44,813 nt of DNA, taken from Paenibacillus agaridevorans. Its GTDB lineage: Bacteria > Bacillota > Bacilli > Paenibacillales > Paenibacillaceae. Made by a program: the position numbers and the translations under genes. Positions 24,657 to 33,285 of the stretch are shown piece after piece (the first letter of the stretch is position 1; each line of letters begins with the position of its first letter). Location of the stretch: contig NZ_BDQX01000036.1 of the NCBI RefSeq assembly GCF_003112455.1, positions 180,423 through 225,235 on the forward strand, in the 5' to 3' direction. The notes below the pieces were generated by a model that saw only the letters and a program-made list of their open reading frames with translations, did no database searches and had not been told where the DNA came from.

Positions 24657-25732
24657 CTGTCCCGCAGCAAACCTGTATTTTGAATAACCGTCACGAATTC
24701 TACCTCGCAGTTGAGCCGAGGCAAATAATCTTCTCTCCAATGCTCCAGCTGATCGCGGGTCAGGTTCGATCGGAAATATTGACCGGTAGCCAGTATATCT
24801 GCCCGGGTAGCCTTCATCTTGCCGATAATGCTGTCGTATCGGCTCTGCAGCAGCTTGCTAACCTCATGCCTGATGTTCTCCTGAGAAGGCGAACCCTTCG
24901 TCTCCAGCAGCGTCACCTTTAGCCGAATCTTCGATTTTAGATAAGGGATGCCATTTTTCATCGTATGCCGGTGGACGGTGGCGCTGCTGATGATCTCGAC
25001 CGTCGCGTTCTTCATGACTTCAATCTTGCCCTGCGCGCTGCTGCCCTTAAACGCATTGACAATCAACGTCTCCCCGGGGGTTAAGTTGCCGACCATCCGT
25101 CCGCTGCCGATGATGGCCGAACCTCTGCTCTCGATCACGGTCCCGGTGCCGGATCGAATGATCGGTATAGAGACGTCATGCGTATAAGAGTTCATGCTTC
25201 GGAACACTTCCCAGACGGATGATTCCGCAACCTGCGGATTCCAACCGGCGTTTTTTTCGAAGAAGCTGAGAAGGACGGTTCCGTTGTTTTTGTGGAAAGT
25301 ATTAATGTTTTTAAAGAACGACTCCAGCGGTTCGTCGCAGATCGCGACCATAACCTTGGCGGATATGTCATGCGCGCGCATAAACGATTCGATGACGTCT
25401 CCCAGCCCTTCCTTGGCGAATTCGTCCTCGAATAGGATGAGCTTCAGATGCAGCAGATCGATTTGGCTTTCCATATTGGTGCTTATTTTATCGACAATAT
25501 CGTTAATGGTAGTTCCCTTTCCTTCGATCACGCGAAGATCGGTCGTTCCTTCCGTCGGTTCCGGCACCTGCAAGACGACCTTGTATATGCCATCCCGCTT
25601 GGCGATGCCCATGACGATCGGGAGGGAGCGATGATTAATGTCTTTGTTATCCCAGCAGCCGCCAGCGGGAATCGTGAGCAGCATCGACAGACAGACGGCA
25701 ATCCAGCGAAGTTTAAAGGATCTGCTACCCAT
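24653..25732 (-). CDS. Ger(x)C family spore germination lipoprotein (GerC-type)
   Basis: A ~359-residue lipoprotein subunit of a nutrient germinant receptor in the spore inner membrane. ATG 25732 is preferred because GGGTGG lies 9-10 bases upstream; GTG 25744 is an in-frame alternative. The N-terminal signal ends in a lipobox (TIPAGGCWDNKDI), and Cys is the lipidation site. The conserved receptor pattern includes RSLPIVMGIAKRDGIYKVVLQV near the start and SQIDLLHLKLILFEDEFAKEGL. The helical C-terminal domain includes KLLQSRYDSIIGKM. Third gene of a canonical gerABC operon, overlapping gerB by 8 bases. Confidence 0.93.
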   Translation of the reverse strand: MGSRSFKLRWIAVCLSMLLTIPAGGCWDNKDINHRSLPIVMGIAKRDGIYKVVLQVPEPTEGTTDLRVIEGKGTTINDIVDKISTNMESQIDLLHLKLILFEDEFAKEGLGDVIESFMRAHDISAKVMVAICDEPLESFFKNINTFHKNNGTVLLSFFEKNAGWNPQVAESSVWEVFRSMNSYTHDVSIPIIRSGTGTVIESRGSAIIGSGRMVGNLTPGETLIVNAFKGSSAQGKIEVMKNATVEIISSATVHRHTMKNGIPYLKSKIRLKVTLLETKGSPSQENIRHEVSKLLQSRYDSIIGKMKATRADILATGQYFRSNLTRDQLEHWREDYLPRLNCEVEFVTVIQNTGLLRDS

Positions 25733-26810
25733 ACGCTGCGCCACCCTTCCGCTTGTAAAGAAGACCCAGGGTCAGCGTAACGCCCGGAATAACAAACATG
25801 ACGTATAGTCGGAGGAATGTATTCCACCAAATCAGTTTCTCCAGTTGCTCCCAGTCGTCGATGCTTACGCAGATAACGAACAAAACAAAGGCGATGGCCC
25901 ATACGATAGACCACGTCCGTACAGTAATCACCTTTTGCACCAAGTAGGCAGCGTTCCACAGCATAAGCGAGATAAAAAGAAGGACGAACGCGATCATGCT
26001 CATCGTAAAGAACAACGACGTGCGCTCGAACATGAGCCAGTTCACCTCTACGATATCTGTCACGAAGATAAACGGGAACATCAACCTGGAGGCCGTGCTA
26101 TGGCCGAAGGTCAAGAGCGGAACATAGACGGCAATCCCGTACAACGGCAGCAACAGGAAGCTGGCATACCGAATATAACGCTGATTGAATGCCACTTCCG
26201 GTTGAACGAATCCGAGAAAGACGAAACTGCCGCCCACCGCTAACAATCCCATCAGGAAGGAGCGATTGTAAACGAATGACCATTGGAATGCGCCGCCCTC
26301 GAATAGGGGGAGCAGGTAATGCCAGTCCACATGTTGAAAGGACGAGAACAGCACGAACAAGGTGGGAGGCATGCATAACACGAGCAGCAATAATCCCGTT
26401 CGCAAAATAGCTTCGATGCCTTGCATCGCGAGAAAGGCTGCAAGGATGGCCGTTAACAGCATCGTTGCCCAGAGAGGCGTGCTGGAGAGAAAAATGATCG
26501 TAATCATTTCCCCGTACGACCGGATCGAGATGACGATGACTGCAAGCAAATACACGAAGACGGGGGCGAGCAGCAGAAAAGCGATCCACTTGCCGGCGTC
26601 AAGGAAGATGTCCACGACATTTCGGCGATCGAAAAGACTTAGCCCTTTTATGTAACTCCATACGACTATGATATGAAGCAGGAAACCCGTCAGAATGCCG
26701 ATCCAGTGACTGACCTCCATCGCTTGGATCATATTGTCCGGATAGAGGAAAAAGATGACTCCGATATGCGTCAGAATATACAGATTCGCCACTTGCCAGG
26801 TTTTAACCAT
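25725..26810 (-). CDS. GerAB/ArcD/ProY family spore germination transporter (GerB-type)
   Basis: A 361-residue polytopic membrane protein with about 10 transmembrane segments, the amino-acid-permease-like subunit thought to bind the germinant. ATG 26810 sits after AGAGGTGAG; the in-frame GTG at 26819 overlaps that site. Typical features are QVANLYILTHIGVIFFLYPDNM at the start and SIRSYGEMITIIFLSSTPLWA near residue 90. The first residues overlap the gerA stop by 8 bases, so A, B and C are translationally coupled. Confidence 0.93.
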   Translation of the reverse strand: MVKTWQVANLYILTHIGVIFFLYPDNMIQAMEVSHWIGILTGFLLHIIVVWSYIKGLSLFDRRNVVDIFLDAGKWIAFLLLAPVFVYLLAVIVISIRSYGEMITIIFLSSTPLWATMLLTAILAAFLAMQGIEAILRTGLLLLVLCMPPTLFVLFSSFQHVDWHYLLPLFEGGAFQWSFVYNRSFLMGLLAVGGSFVFLGFVQPEVAFNQRYIRYASFLLLPLYGIAVYVPLLTFGHSTASRLMFPFIFVTDIVEVNWLMFERTSLFFTMSMIAFVLLFISLMLWNAAYLVQKVITVRTWSIVWAIAFVLFVICVSIDDWEQLEKLIWWNTFLRLYVMFVIPGVTLTLGLLYKRKGGAAYG

Positions 26811-28134
26811 TTGGCTCACCTCTCGGTTTCATCAGGTGCATGTAAGGGATGCCGAACGAGGTGACGCCGGCCATATAGGAGCAGACCAGGAACAGCCCGG
26901 CGAGCAGCCCCATTACGCCGTAGATCGCCGATAATACGACAAGCAAATATTTGAACAGCCGGATGGTGACCGAGTTCTGAAAGCCGACTACCGCCGAGTT
27001 TGCGATCGTTGTCGCCGCGAGAATGATAATAAGCAAATTGCTAACGAGTTTCGCGCTGACGACGGCTTGTCCCAAAATAATGCCTCCAACCATGGTGAGC
27101 GTGGGACCGATGCTTTTGGGCAACCGAATGCTCGCTTCCAGAATCAGCTCCAGGATGACGAGCAGCAGCAGCGTTTCGACCAAAGACGGATAAGGCACAT
27201 CGATCCGACTCTTGGCGATCGTCAGGGCGAGCTCGATGCGCAAGACGTCCGGATTAACCGAAACGAGAGCGACATACAAGCCCGGAATGAGAATGTTGAT
27301 CAAGACTCCGAACACGCGCAAAAAACGAATGGCATACATAAAGATGACGGGGAAGCTGCGATCGTTCTCCACGGCAAACATATCCCACATCAGGCTGGGC
27401 AGGATGATGGCGAAGGGCATCCGGTCCATAAACAGGACAACCTTGCCTTTGCTTAAGGCTGTCTCCGCTTCCTGCGGCAGCTCGGAGGTGTTGAACTTGG
27501 TCACGAGCGACCACTTGGAGAAGCCGAGAGCCGTCGACAGCTGCTGCAAATTTTGAATGTTCATTTCTTTGTTCTTCTCGAGCATCGCGACGATCGCGTC
27601 CCGAAGCCGAACGTCCACGACGTTATCGTTGCATAACAACACAATCCGCTTCTTCTGAATCGTCCCCAGCAAATAGGAATGAACATGTAGAGAAGGGGAG
27701 GCGACATGCTTGCGAATAAGTCCTATGTTTGTATCGATATCCTCCACGAAAGCGCTGATCGAGCCGCGCAGTACATTTTCCGTCGTAGGCGGTTCAATCG
27801 TACGCGAGAGGGGACGGCTGACAGGCGCGACAAGCACGTAGGCGTCGATTCGCTCGAACCAGAGAATGAGGTGACCGGCCAGCATGGATGACATTAATTG
27901 ATGCTCTGTCGGTTCGGCCACGATAGGTCCAAGGTTGCCGATCACCGACTCTAGCGGCAAACCCGTGTTAGTATCCTGGTGAACTTGCTGCTGAATATGC
28001 AGGAGCGAGGCGTTAAAGTCGATCAGGGAGCTCAACCCCGTAAGTTCTACTTCCAAGCCGGACAACGTCATTTTCTGAAAACGTATATCGGCATTTAGGC
28101 TTGCCCGATGTTTCAAAGCTTGCAGAATCGTCAT
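26803..28134 (-). CDS. GerA family spore germination protein
   Basis: A 443-residue subunit of the germinant receptor. An N-terminal soluble domain (about residues 1-235) contains SMLAGHLILWFERIDAYVLV and RPLSRTIEPPTTENVLRGSISAFVEDIDTNIGLIRKH, a hallmark of the family. The C-terminal half has 5-6 membrane segments with DVPYPSLVETLLLLVILELILEASIRLPKSIGPTLTMVGGIILGQAVV, also diagnostic. It is slightly shorter than typical GerAA (about 480). ATG 28134 follows AGGAG. First gene of the operon. A forespore (SigG) promoter is expected upstream, but no convincing match was found in the 60 bases after the preceding terminator. Confidence 0.94.
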   Translation of the reverse strand: MTILQALKHRASLNADIRFQKMTLSGLEVELTGLSSLIDFNASLLHIQQQVHQDTNTGLPLESVIGNLGPIVAEPTEHQLMSSMLAGHLILWFERIDAYVLVAPVSRPLSRTIEPPTTENVLRGSISAFVEDIDTNIGLIRKHVASPSLHVHSYLLGTIQKKRIVLLCNDNVVDVRLRDAIVAMLEKNKEMNIQNLQQLSTALGFSKWSLVTKFNTSELPQEAETALSKGKVVLFMDRMPFAIILPSLMWDMFAVENDRSFPVIFMYAIRFLRVFGVLINILIPGLYVALVSVNPDVLRIELALTIAKSRIDVPYPSLVETLLLLVILELILEASIRLPKSIGPTLTMVGGIILGQAVVSAKLVSNLLIIILAATTIANSAVVGFQNSVTIRLFKYLLVVLSAIYGVMGLLAGLFLVCSYMAGVTSFGIPYMHLMKPRGEPNG

Positions 28135-28196
28135 GAGATGCTCCTAAGTGTATGCTTTTCTTAGCAGTATCTCCATGGCGGCTATCTCGCCATACC

Positions 28197-28223
28197 AAAA
28201 ACCGGCAGACAGAAGTCTACCGG
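28197..28223 (-). terminator. Rho-independent terminator after the GH88 gene
   Basis: On the minus strand, a 9-bp stem (28223-28215 with 28210-28202, one G.U pair), a 4-base loop and TTTTT. It separates the GH88 gene from the gerABC operon. Confidence 0.85.
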
Positions 28224-28245
28224 CCAATTGTGGATAGGGATCGGA

Positions 28246-29361
28246 TCAAAAGATGCGATGCGACCAGCCGTTTAACTTGGCGAACGCTTCCGCATAATAA
28301 TAATCGCCATAGATTAACGATACGTTGATGTTCTGTCCGGCAGGCTTGTGGCCTGTGCCTTCAACGAGAATGGCTTCGTGCCCAGGGCGATCCCATGTAG
28401 CGTAGTTTTCTGTCAGAGAATGCAGGATACGGTGCGCCGCATCGCCATAAATTCGTTTCTCCTCCACGCCTACTAACTCGGCTAGCTCCAGCAAGCCGGA
28501 AGCGGCGATGGCGCCTGCCGATGTGTCGCGCGGTTCGCCTTCGATCGGATGCGCCCGGAAGTCCCAATGCGGAACATGATCTTCGGGCAGCGAGGCGATA
28601 AAATAGTGCGACACGCGTTTCGCCGCTTTCAGGTAACGATCCTCACCCGTACAACGATAGGCAATCGCGAGACCGTATAAAGCCCATGCATTGCCGCGGC
28701 TCCAGGCCGAAGTGCCCGACAGGCCTTGTCCGCCCAACTGCTCCAGGAACTCGCCGCTCTCCGGATCAAACGACAGAATATGGCAGACTGAGCCGTCGTC
28801 GCGGATCGCATGTTTCAAGAACGTATCGGCATGACGGATGGCGATATGCTTGTAGCGGGGATCGCCGGTCGTGCGGCTCGCCCAGAACAAAAGCGGAATA
28901 TTCATCATGCAGTCCACGATGGCCCAACCGATGGCTTCATCCGTATTCCATGCGCGGATAAATTCACCTTCGACGTTAAAGCGTCCGGCCAAATAATTGG
29001 CGGCTTTCAAGCCGATGCGCAGCGCTTCCTTATCTCCCGTGAGCTCGTATTTAAATACGGCAGTAGGAAGGAACTGAAAGCCTACGTCATGATGCAGCCC
29101 GATGGGATGCTCGGAGAAGCAACGCTCTAACTTTGCGTCCCAGTCCCAAGCTCCTTCTTTAAACGATTCCTTGCCGGAGACGTCGTACATGAGCCACTGC
29201 AAGCCCGGCCAGAAGCCGGATGTCCACCAGCTATGGCGCAGATCGTCGTAGATGCCATCCTCTCGGGCCACATGGGGCGACTTGCCGCCGATTCTTTTCA
29301 TCATATCTTCTACTTTGTTCGTGATAGCGGTCATCGTTTGGTTAACGTAGGTTTGATCCAT
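28246..29361 (-). CDS. Glycoside hydrolase family 88 (unsaturated glucuronyl hydrolase)
   Basis: A 371-residue cytoplasmic (alpha/alpha)6-barrel enzyme that hydrates and releases the 4,5-unsaturated uronic acid left at the non-reducing end by polysaccharide lyases. The two catalytic aspartates are visible: D92 in GLHHDVGFQF and D150 in AIVDCMMNIPLL, at spacing like that of characterised UGL enzymes (D88/D149). Other family landmarks are HSWWTSGFWPGLQWLMYD, SGTSAWSRGNAWALYGLA and PRDTSAGAIAASGLLEL. It begins with ATG 29361 after AAGGAG and is divergent from an AraC regulator, the probable activator. It would complete the work of heparinase-like lyases such as those at 297-4732. Confidence 0.94.
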   Translation of the reverse strand: MDQTYVNQTMTAITNKVEDMMKRIGGKSPHVAREDGIYDDLRHSWWTSGFWPGLQWLMYDVSGKESFKEGAWDWDAKLERCFSEHPIGLHHDVGFQFLPTAVFKYELTGDKEALRIGLKAANYLAGRFNVEGEFIRAWNTDEAIGWAIVDCMMNIPLLFWASRTTGDPRYKHIAIRHADTFLKHAIRDDGSVCHILSFDPESGEFLEQLGGQGLSGTSAWSRGNAWALYGLAIAYRCTGEDRYLKAAKRVSHYFIASLPEDHVPHWDFRAHPIEGEPRDTSAGAIAASGLLELAELVGVEEKRIYGDAAHRILHSLTENYATWDRPGHEAILVEGTGHKPAGQNINVSLIYGDYYYAEAFAKLNGWSHRIF

Positions 29362-29376
29362 CGATTGGTCAGCTCC

Positions 29377-29406
29377 TTGTCATGTTTCTAATGCTCCAAG
29401 TATAGC
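29377..29406 (+). promoter_or_regulatory. Possible promoter of the AraC regulator gene
   Basis: TTGTCA (29377-29382), an 18-base spacer and TATAGC (29401-29406), in the divergent intergenic region with GH88. The -10 is imperfect. Confidence 0.35.
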
Positions 29407-29488
29407 GCCTGACAAACAAACAAAGTTGCAGTACAATGAGTGAAAATGTTGTTGTATTGACATTACACATTACGCGGAGATGAAGGAC

Positions 29489-30352
29489 ATGAAGGATTTA
29501 TTCTATAAGTCGATCAATCCTCAGGGCAAGCCGTTCCTGTGGTCCCATCGGAGATGGACGCAGGAGCCGTTCGACGGTTATTATCATTGGCATTGGGGTT
29601 TCGAGATGCTGTTCGTGCATCAGGGGAGCGGAGTTGTGATCGTCAATCAGAGGAGGTATGAAATGCGGCCTGGATCGCTTTTCTTCTTTTTGCCGAATCA
29701 ACTGCATAAGGTGCAAGCGGATATAAACGAAGAGCGGCCTTACGAGAGAAGCATCATCCATTTCGAGCCGGCATTCCTGGAGCGTTTCCTGCCGCCGTTT
29801 CCTTCACTTAGAGATACGTACATGCGGATGAAGAAAGGGCTTCTTTTTAAGCAGAGCTTGGAGCTTTCAGCCTGCCAGACCGAGCTGGGAGCAGCGTTCG
29901 ACAGCTTTCAAGGGGTCATTTATGACAGTGGTGCAGGAGGCGGGGAGGAAGAGGGGGCAGCGATTCTTCTGCTGCAGCTGCTGACCTTCATTCAGCGCGA
30001 AATTGCGGAGCCGATAGCCGGGGAAGGTGTTAAGCCGATCCGTCATTCCGACGAAATCATGGCCTGGATAGAGCGGCATTATTCGGAGCCGTTCCAACTG
30101 GATAAGCTTGCGGCGGAGCTGCATATGTCGGGTTCTTATCTGTCGCGGCTGTTCCGTCAGGAGACGGGCAGCAGCATTACGGGATACCTGGCTGCGCGTC
30201 GGATCCAGCAAGCATGCAGTCTGCTGCGCGGGAGCGACAAGCCGATCGAGCTGATCGGACAGCAAGTCGGCCTGCCAAACGTTTCTTATTTTATCCAGCT
30301 GTTCAAACGAACCATGGGCATTTCCCCGCATCAGTACCGTCTGAAGTTGTAG
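29489..30352 (+). CDS. AraC family transcriptional regulator
   Basis: A 287-residue regulator. The N-terminal cupin-type sensing domain (about residues 15-90) includes YYHWHWGFEMLFVHQGSG and RPGSLFFFLPNQLHKV. The C-terminal double helix-turn-helix (about 190-287) includes FQLDKLAAELHMSGSYLSRLFRQETG and a second helix pair ending NVSYFIQLFKRTMGISPHQYR, as expected for AraC/XylS. ATG 29489 is preferred because GGAG lies 9 bases upstream, whereas for ATG 29480 the same GGAG is adjacent. It is divergent from the GH88 gene and probably controls it in response to a sugar or oligosaccharide. Confidence 0.93.
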   Translation: MKDLFYKSINPQGKPFLWSHRRWTQEPFDGYYHWHWGFEMLFVHQGSGVVIVNQRRYEMRPGSLFFFLPNQLHKVQADINEERPYERSIIHFEPAFLERFLPPFPSLRDTYMRMKKGLLFKQSLELSACQTELGAAFDSFQGVIYDSGAGGGEEEGAAILLLQLLTFIQREIAEPIAGEGVKPIRHSDEIMAWIERHYSEPFQLDKLAAELHMSGSYLSRLFRQETGSSITGYLAARRIQQACSLLRGSDKPIELIGQQVGLPNVSYFIQLFKRTMGISPHQYRLKL

Positions 30353-30372
30353 GGCAACGGCTGCCCATCACT

Positions 30373-30582
30373 TTACCGTTTCAGCTTGAAGTGCACGACG
30401 GCGCTATAAAGGAGCCGTTCTTTACGGGGATTGAACACCACCTGATGAGAGACGGAATGAACGTCGAGCATTAGCGCCTTATTGATATCAATCGCACGTT
30501 CGATCTGGCCTTCCAGCGACTTCAAGTCATCCGCCTCGTATAACTCGACCTTGGAATCCAGTAGGTCCAGCTTAAAATCCAT
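30373..30582 (-). CDS. DUF2536 family protein (YrzA-like)
   Basis: A 69-residue soluble protein with the pattern of the Bacillales DUF2536/YrzA family: DFKLDLLDSKVELYEADDLKSLEGQIERAIDINKALMLDVHSVSHQ and the final YSAVVHFKLK. It begins at ATG 30582, 8 bases after AGGAGGG. The function is unknown. It ends about 20 bases after the convergent AraC gene, with no clear terminator between. Confidence 0.8.
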   Translation of the reverse strand: MDFKLDLLDSKVELYEADDLKSLEGQIERAIDINKALMLDVHSVSHQVVFNPRKERLLYSAVVHFKLKR

Positions 30583-30633
30583 AATATTACCCTCCTGCTT
30601 GTCAACTGAATCGTAATATGAAGATCGAATTCT

Positions 30634-30662
30634 ATTCTAACCGATCTTGCGGCGGTATCCAA
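30634..30662 (-). promoter_or_regulatory. Promoter of the DUF2536 gene
   Basis: On the minus strand, TTGGAT (30662-30657), a 17-base spacer and TAGAAT (30639-30634), about 50 bases upstream of the start codon. Confidence 0.6.
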
Positions 30663-30721
30663 TAACGATCCAATTATGATACTATAAAGAACATTAGGCT
30701 GGTGGAAGGGAGGGGCGGCTA

Positions 30722-30844
30722 ATGGGCAATGTGCCCGGTTCTGTATGGATATTTTCGGTGATCATTATCGTATTGGTGACCTGGATTACCCTTTGGGTGA
30801 CGAGGAAAGCCTATTCGAAAAAATGGGACGAAACCGATGAATGA
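30722..30844 (+). CDS. Small single-pass membrane protein (40 residues)
   Basis: A short gene that is easy to miss. ATG 30722 follows a strong GGGAGGGG site (about 30708-30715). The product has a short N-terminus (GNVPGSV), one transmembrane helix (WIFSVIIIVLVTWITLWV) and a basic then acidic tail (TRKAYSKKWDETDE). The positive charges after the helix predict a cytoplasmic C-terminus. A possible extended -10 (TG-A-TACTAT, 30677-30685) lies upstream and a terminator about 75 bases downstream, so the transcription unit is complete. I do not recognise the family. Small size and lack of any search keep confidence moderate. Confidence 0.65.
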   Translation: MGNVPGSVWIFSVIIIVLVTWITLWVTRKAYSKKWDETDE

Positions 30845-30916
30845 GATAACCTCTATCGTGGCCTTTCGGAGATGAGCGACCGAGTTTTGAGGTGAAGGCG
30901 ATCATCGCCCTCAGTA

Positions 30917-30944
30917 AAGCCAGGCGGCGGCGCCTGGTTTTATT
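30917..30944 (+). terminator. Rho-independent terminator after the 40-residue membrane protein
   Basis: A 7-bp perfect GC stem CCAGGCG/CGCCTGG (30920-30926 with 30931-30937), extended by A/T pairs, followed by TTTT. Confidence 0.75.
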
Positions 30945-30982
30945 GGCGTGTCGCGGGAAAAAAACAAAATCAACTGATGGTG

Positions 30983-31205
30983 ATTCGAAAACCCAAAACG
31001 GTCCAGTCACTCACCGCTTATCGGACTATATGACGCTATTCATCGATTTTTTAGGTTTTCGAAAATCTAACGGACACACACGACCTAATTGGCATATTCA
31101 TCGCGTAGATTGGCTCCGTTACGACTCAATAGTGTTTTTCCTGTCCGTTAGATTTGTTTGAGGTTAAAAATCGGACAAATAGCGTCGCTGGTGTCTGTTA
31201 GATTT
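30983..31205. repeat. Intergenic repeats around TTCGAAAATCTAACGGACA
   Basis: A ~560-base stretch without a gene (30845-31400) is full of short related repeats. AAATCTAACGGACA (31063-31076) has an exact inverted copy TGTCCGTTAGATTT (31142-31155) and a one-mismatch inverted copy at 31192-31205. TTAGGTTTTCGAAAATCTAA (31051-31070) is nearly self-complementary. A degenerate relative (TTCGAAAACCCAAAACGGTC) starts near 30984. The pattern suggests a nested intergenic repeat family, possibly structured RNA or small mobile DNA. Confidence 0.7.
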
Positions 31206-31224
31206 TCAACCTCAGCCGATTATT

Positions 31225-31314
31225 GGACAAACGAAACACACTTTTATACCTCATTCGGCGCTCACCCCGTCATTCGGATAAACGAAGTATACTTTATACC
31301 TCATTCGGCGCTCA
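31225..31314. repeat. Two direct copies of a ~40-bp intergenic repeat
   Basis: Copy 1 is 31225-31264 and copy 2 is 31276-31314, 51 bases apart. Both start GGAYAAACGAA and share the exact 20-base segment TATACCTCATTCGGCGCTCA at the end. No gene, ribosome binding site or terminal inverted repeat is attached. Confidence 0.85.
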
Positions 31315-31400
31315 TTCAGGATCTGTTCGAACCTGCAACCGCCTTTAATCTACATTCCACTTATCCACAAGACTTTTGGTTGCATAATTTTCTTAACAAC

Positions 31401-31434
31401 AAAAAAACTTCCCCCGACCAGGTCGGCGAGAAGT
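31401..31434 (-). terminator. Rho-independent terminator after tRNA-Thr
   Basis: On the minus strand, ACTTC..CCGAC pairs with GTCGG..GAAGT, with a small internal loop, followed by seven T. Confidence 0.8.
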
Positions 31435-31462
31435 CTTGAAATTACTAGTTGTGAGAAAAAAA

Positions 31463-31538
<76 letters not shown>

Positions 31539-31575
31539 ACATGTTGTTATCCCTGTGTTACCGGGGACAAGACAT

Positions 31576-31605
31576 ATTATTGCACAAAACCAAAAATGAA
31601 TGCAA
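31576..31605 (-). promoter_or_regulatory. Promoter of tRNA-Thr
   Basis: On the minus strand, TTGCAT (31605-31600), an 18-base spacer and AATAAT (31581-31576), about 38 bases before the tRNA. Confidence 0.5.
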
Positions 31606-31710
31606 GCCATTTTTTGAAGTTCTAATTTTCAGAAAAGTAACAACTTTTGAGGAAATGAAACGCGCTGCTCTGCCAAAGGACGACGACAGCCGTTTCACCT
31701 TGGGCTTCGA

Positions 31711-33174
31711 CTACCTCGCAAACCAGGCCATGGATAATTTCCGCACTCCTTCGCGCAACATGTCTTCCTGCATGCCGCCGAAGCCTAACATAACGAATTC
31801 ACGCGCCTCCGCATCTGGGTTGCTCCAATGTTTGGCGGCGGGGTACACGAGGCAGCCGGCTTGCTCCGCTAATGCAACAAGCTCCATGGCATCTCTGCCC
31901 GGCACGCGCAGCAGGATGTGCATCCCCGACGAATCGCCGACGATGCGAACACGTTCTCCCATCGTGGAAGAAACGGCATCCGTCAGCGCCCGATACCTGG
32001 CTTGATAAACACGCCTCATTCGGCGGATATGACGACCGTAATGGCCTTGCTTGATGAACAGCCAGACCGCTTGTTGAATCATGGGGGAGACGGAGCAGCT
32101 GTAATTCGCCATACGTTCCGTCATAACGGGAACAAGTCTGCGCGGAACAATCACATAGCTGAGTCTGGCGCCGGGCAGGAACGACTTCGACAAGGTGCCC
32201 AGATAGATGACTCGATCATCGTAATCCAGCGCCTTTAAGGATGGCACAGGTCTGCTGCCATAACGGAACTCGCTGTCGTAGTCGTCTTCGAGAATGAGCG
32301 CATCGCTTGCGGATGCCCACTTTAGCAGGCGTTGACGTTTCTCGATGGACATAACCATTCCGAGCGGGAATTGATGCGATGGCGTCACGTATGCGACCTT
32401 GGCCGTCGATTGCTCCAGTGCCGTGACATGAATGCCGTCCGCCTCTATCGGGATGGAAGTGATGCGGCAATCCAGGCCGGCAAGAACGCTTCGAACGCCG
32501 TTATAACCAGGCTCCTCCATGGCGAATTCGGCCTGTCGAAGACCGAGGGTCTGAAGCAGGAGAGAGACGGTGTACTGGGTGCCCGCACCTATGAAGATCT
32601 GATCAGGGGAGCAGACCGCACCGCGAGATTGATACACATAATCGCAGAGCTCTTCCCGCAGTCCGAGATGTCCAAGCCGATCGCCGTAGCCTAATATGCC
32701 GTATGGCGCTGCAGCTGCCGCATCGTTAACCGATTGCGTAAGGCACGACTTCCATATATCGTATGGGAAGCGGTCGAAGGCTATATCGCCGTACCGAAAT
32801 TCGTAAGGGAGGAAGGAGGACTCCCTCCTGTCCTTCCTGTTAATTGAGTTCATGACCTCGCTTGCCTCGCCACACTTATTATTCATTTCCACATACTGAA
32901 CGGGGAGAGGATTCCACAGCTCATCCAACGGCTGTATAAGGTAGCCGCCCCTCTCTTTGCTCTCGACATACCCTTCGGCAACCAACTGGCCATAGGCAGC
33001 CTCCACTGTATTTTTGCTTATGCCCAGATGCTGGGACAGTGCCCGTATCGCGGGCAGTTTACTTCCGCTTGGCAGCTTGCCGGCTTCGATCGCTTCGCGA
33101 ATATAACGATACAGCTGAGTATAAAGCGGGGTACCTTTTTCCTTGCCAAGCGCAGGCGTAATGGATTCAATCAT
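31711..33174 (-). CDS. MocR-type regulator: GntR HTH fused to PLP-dependent aminotransferase domain
   Basis: A 487-residue transcription factor. The ATG at 33174 (IESITPALGKEKGTPLYTQLY) fits the family start; the open frame upstream to 33255 runs through the operator and is unlikely to be translated. Residues ~15-80 are a GntR winged helix (YRYIREAIEAGKLPSGSKLPAIRALSQHLGISKNTVEAAY). A linker leads to a fold-type I aminotransferase domain (about 125-480) with ILEDDYDSEFRYGSRPVPSLKALD and the PLP lysine in YLGTLSKSFLPGARLSYV. Family members such as GabR and PdxR sense PLP or PLP-amino acid adducts. It is divergent from a pyridoxamine-oxidase-fold gene, the probable target, suggesting vitamin B6-linked control. 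Confidence 0.93.
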   Translation of the reverse strand: MIESITPALGKEKGTPLYTQLYRYIREAIEAGKLPSGSKLPAIRALSQHLGISKNTVEAAYGQLVAEGYVESKERGGYLIQPLDELWNPLPVQYVEMNNKCGEASEVMNSINRKDRRESSFLPYEFRYGDIAFDRFPYDIWKSCLTQSVNDAAAAAPYGILGYGDRLGHLGLREELCDYVYQSRGAVCSPDQIFIGAGTQYTVSLLLQTLGLRQAEFAMEEPGYNGVRSVLAGLDCRITSIPIEADGIHVTALEQSTAKVAYVTPSHQFPLGMVMSIEKRQRLLKWASASDALILEDDYDSEFRYGSRPVPSLKALDYDDRVIYLGTLSKSFLPGARLSYVIVPRRLVPVMTERMANYSCSVSPMIQQAVWLFIKQGHYGRHIRRMRRVYQARYRALTDAVSSTMGERVRIVGDSSGMHILLRVPGRDAMELVALAEQAGCLVYPAAKHWSNPDAEAREFVMLGFGGMQEDMLREGVRKLSMAWFAR

Positions 33175-33206
33175 CGATGGATCTGTCCCCTTGAATTTTG
33201 AAGTTT

Positions 33207-33250
33207 TTGTCACTTTTCTTGGTGACAATAGTTGCATATAGTGACAATAG
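33207..33250. promoter_or_regulatory. MocR operator: inverted plus direct repeats in the divergent promoter region
   Basis: GTGACAATAG occurs twice on the plus strand (33222-33231 and 33241-33250), with starts 19 bases apart. TTGTCAC (33207-33213) is an inverted copy of GTGACAA. Two direct repeats about two helical turns apart, plus an inverted copy, is the arrangement described for MocR operators such as those of GabR and PdxR. Confidence 0.75.
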
Positions 33251-33285
33251 CACAAGATTAGCGCAGTTGAGAAGGGGAGAAACCC

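Noticed and set aside
28135..28196. Possible SigG promoter of gerABC
   Set aside because: GTATG and GATACTG on the minus strand fit the spacing only loosely, with two mismatches in the -10. CATACACT is too close to the start codon.
31158..31439. A 93-codon open frame in the repeat-rich region
   Set aside because: It spans the direct repeats and the tRNA-Thr terminator, and has no start signal.
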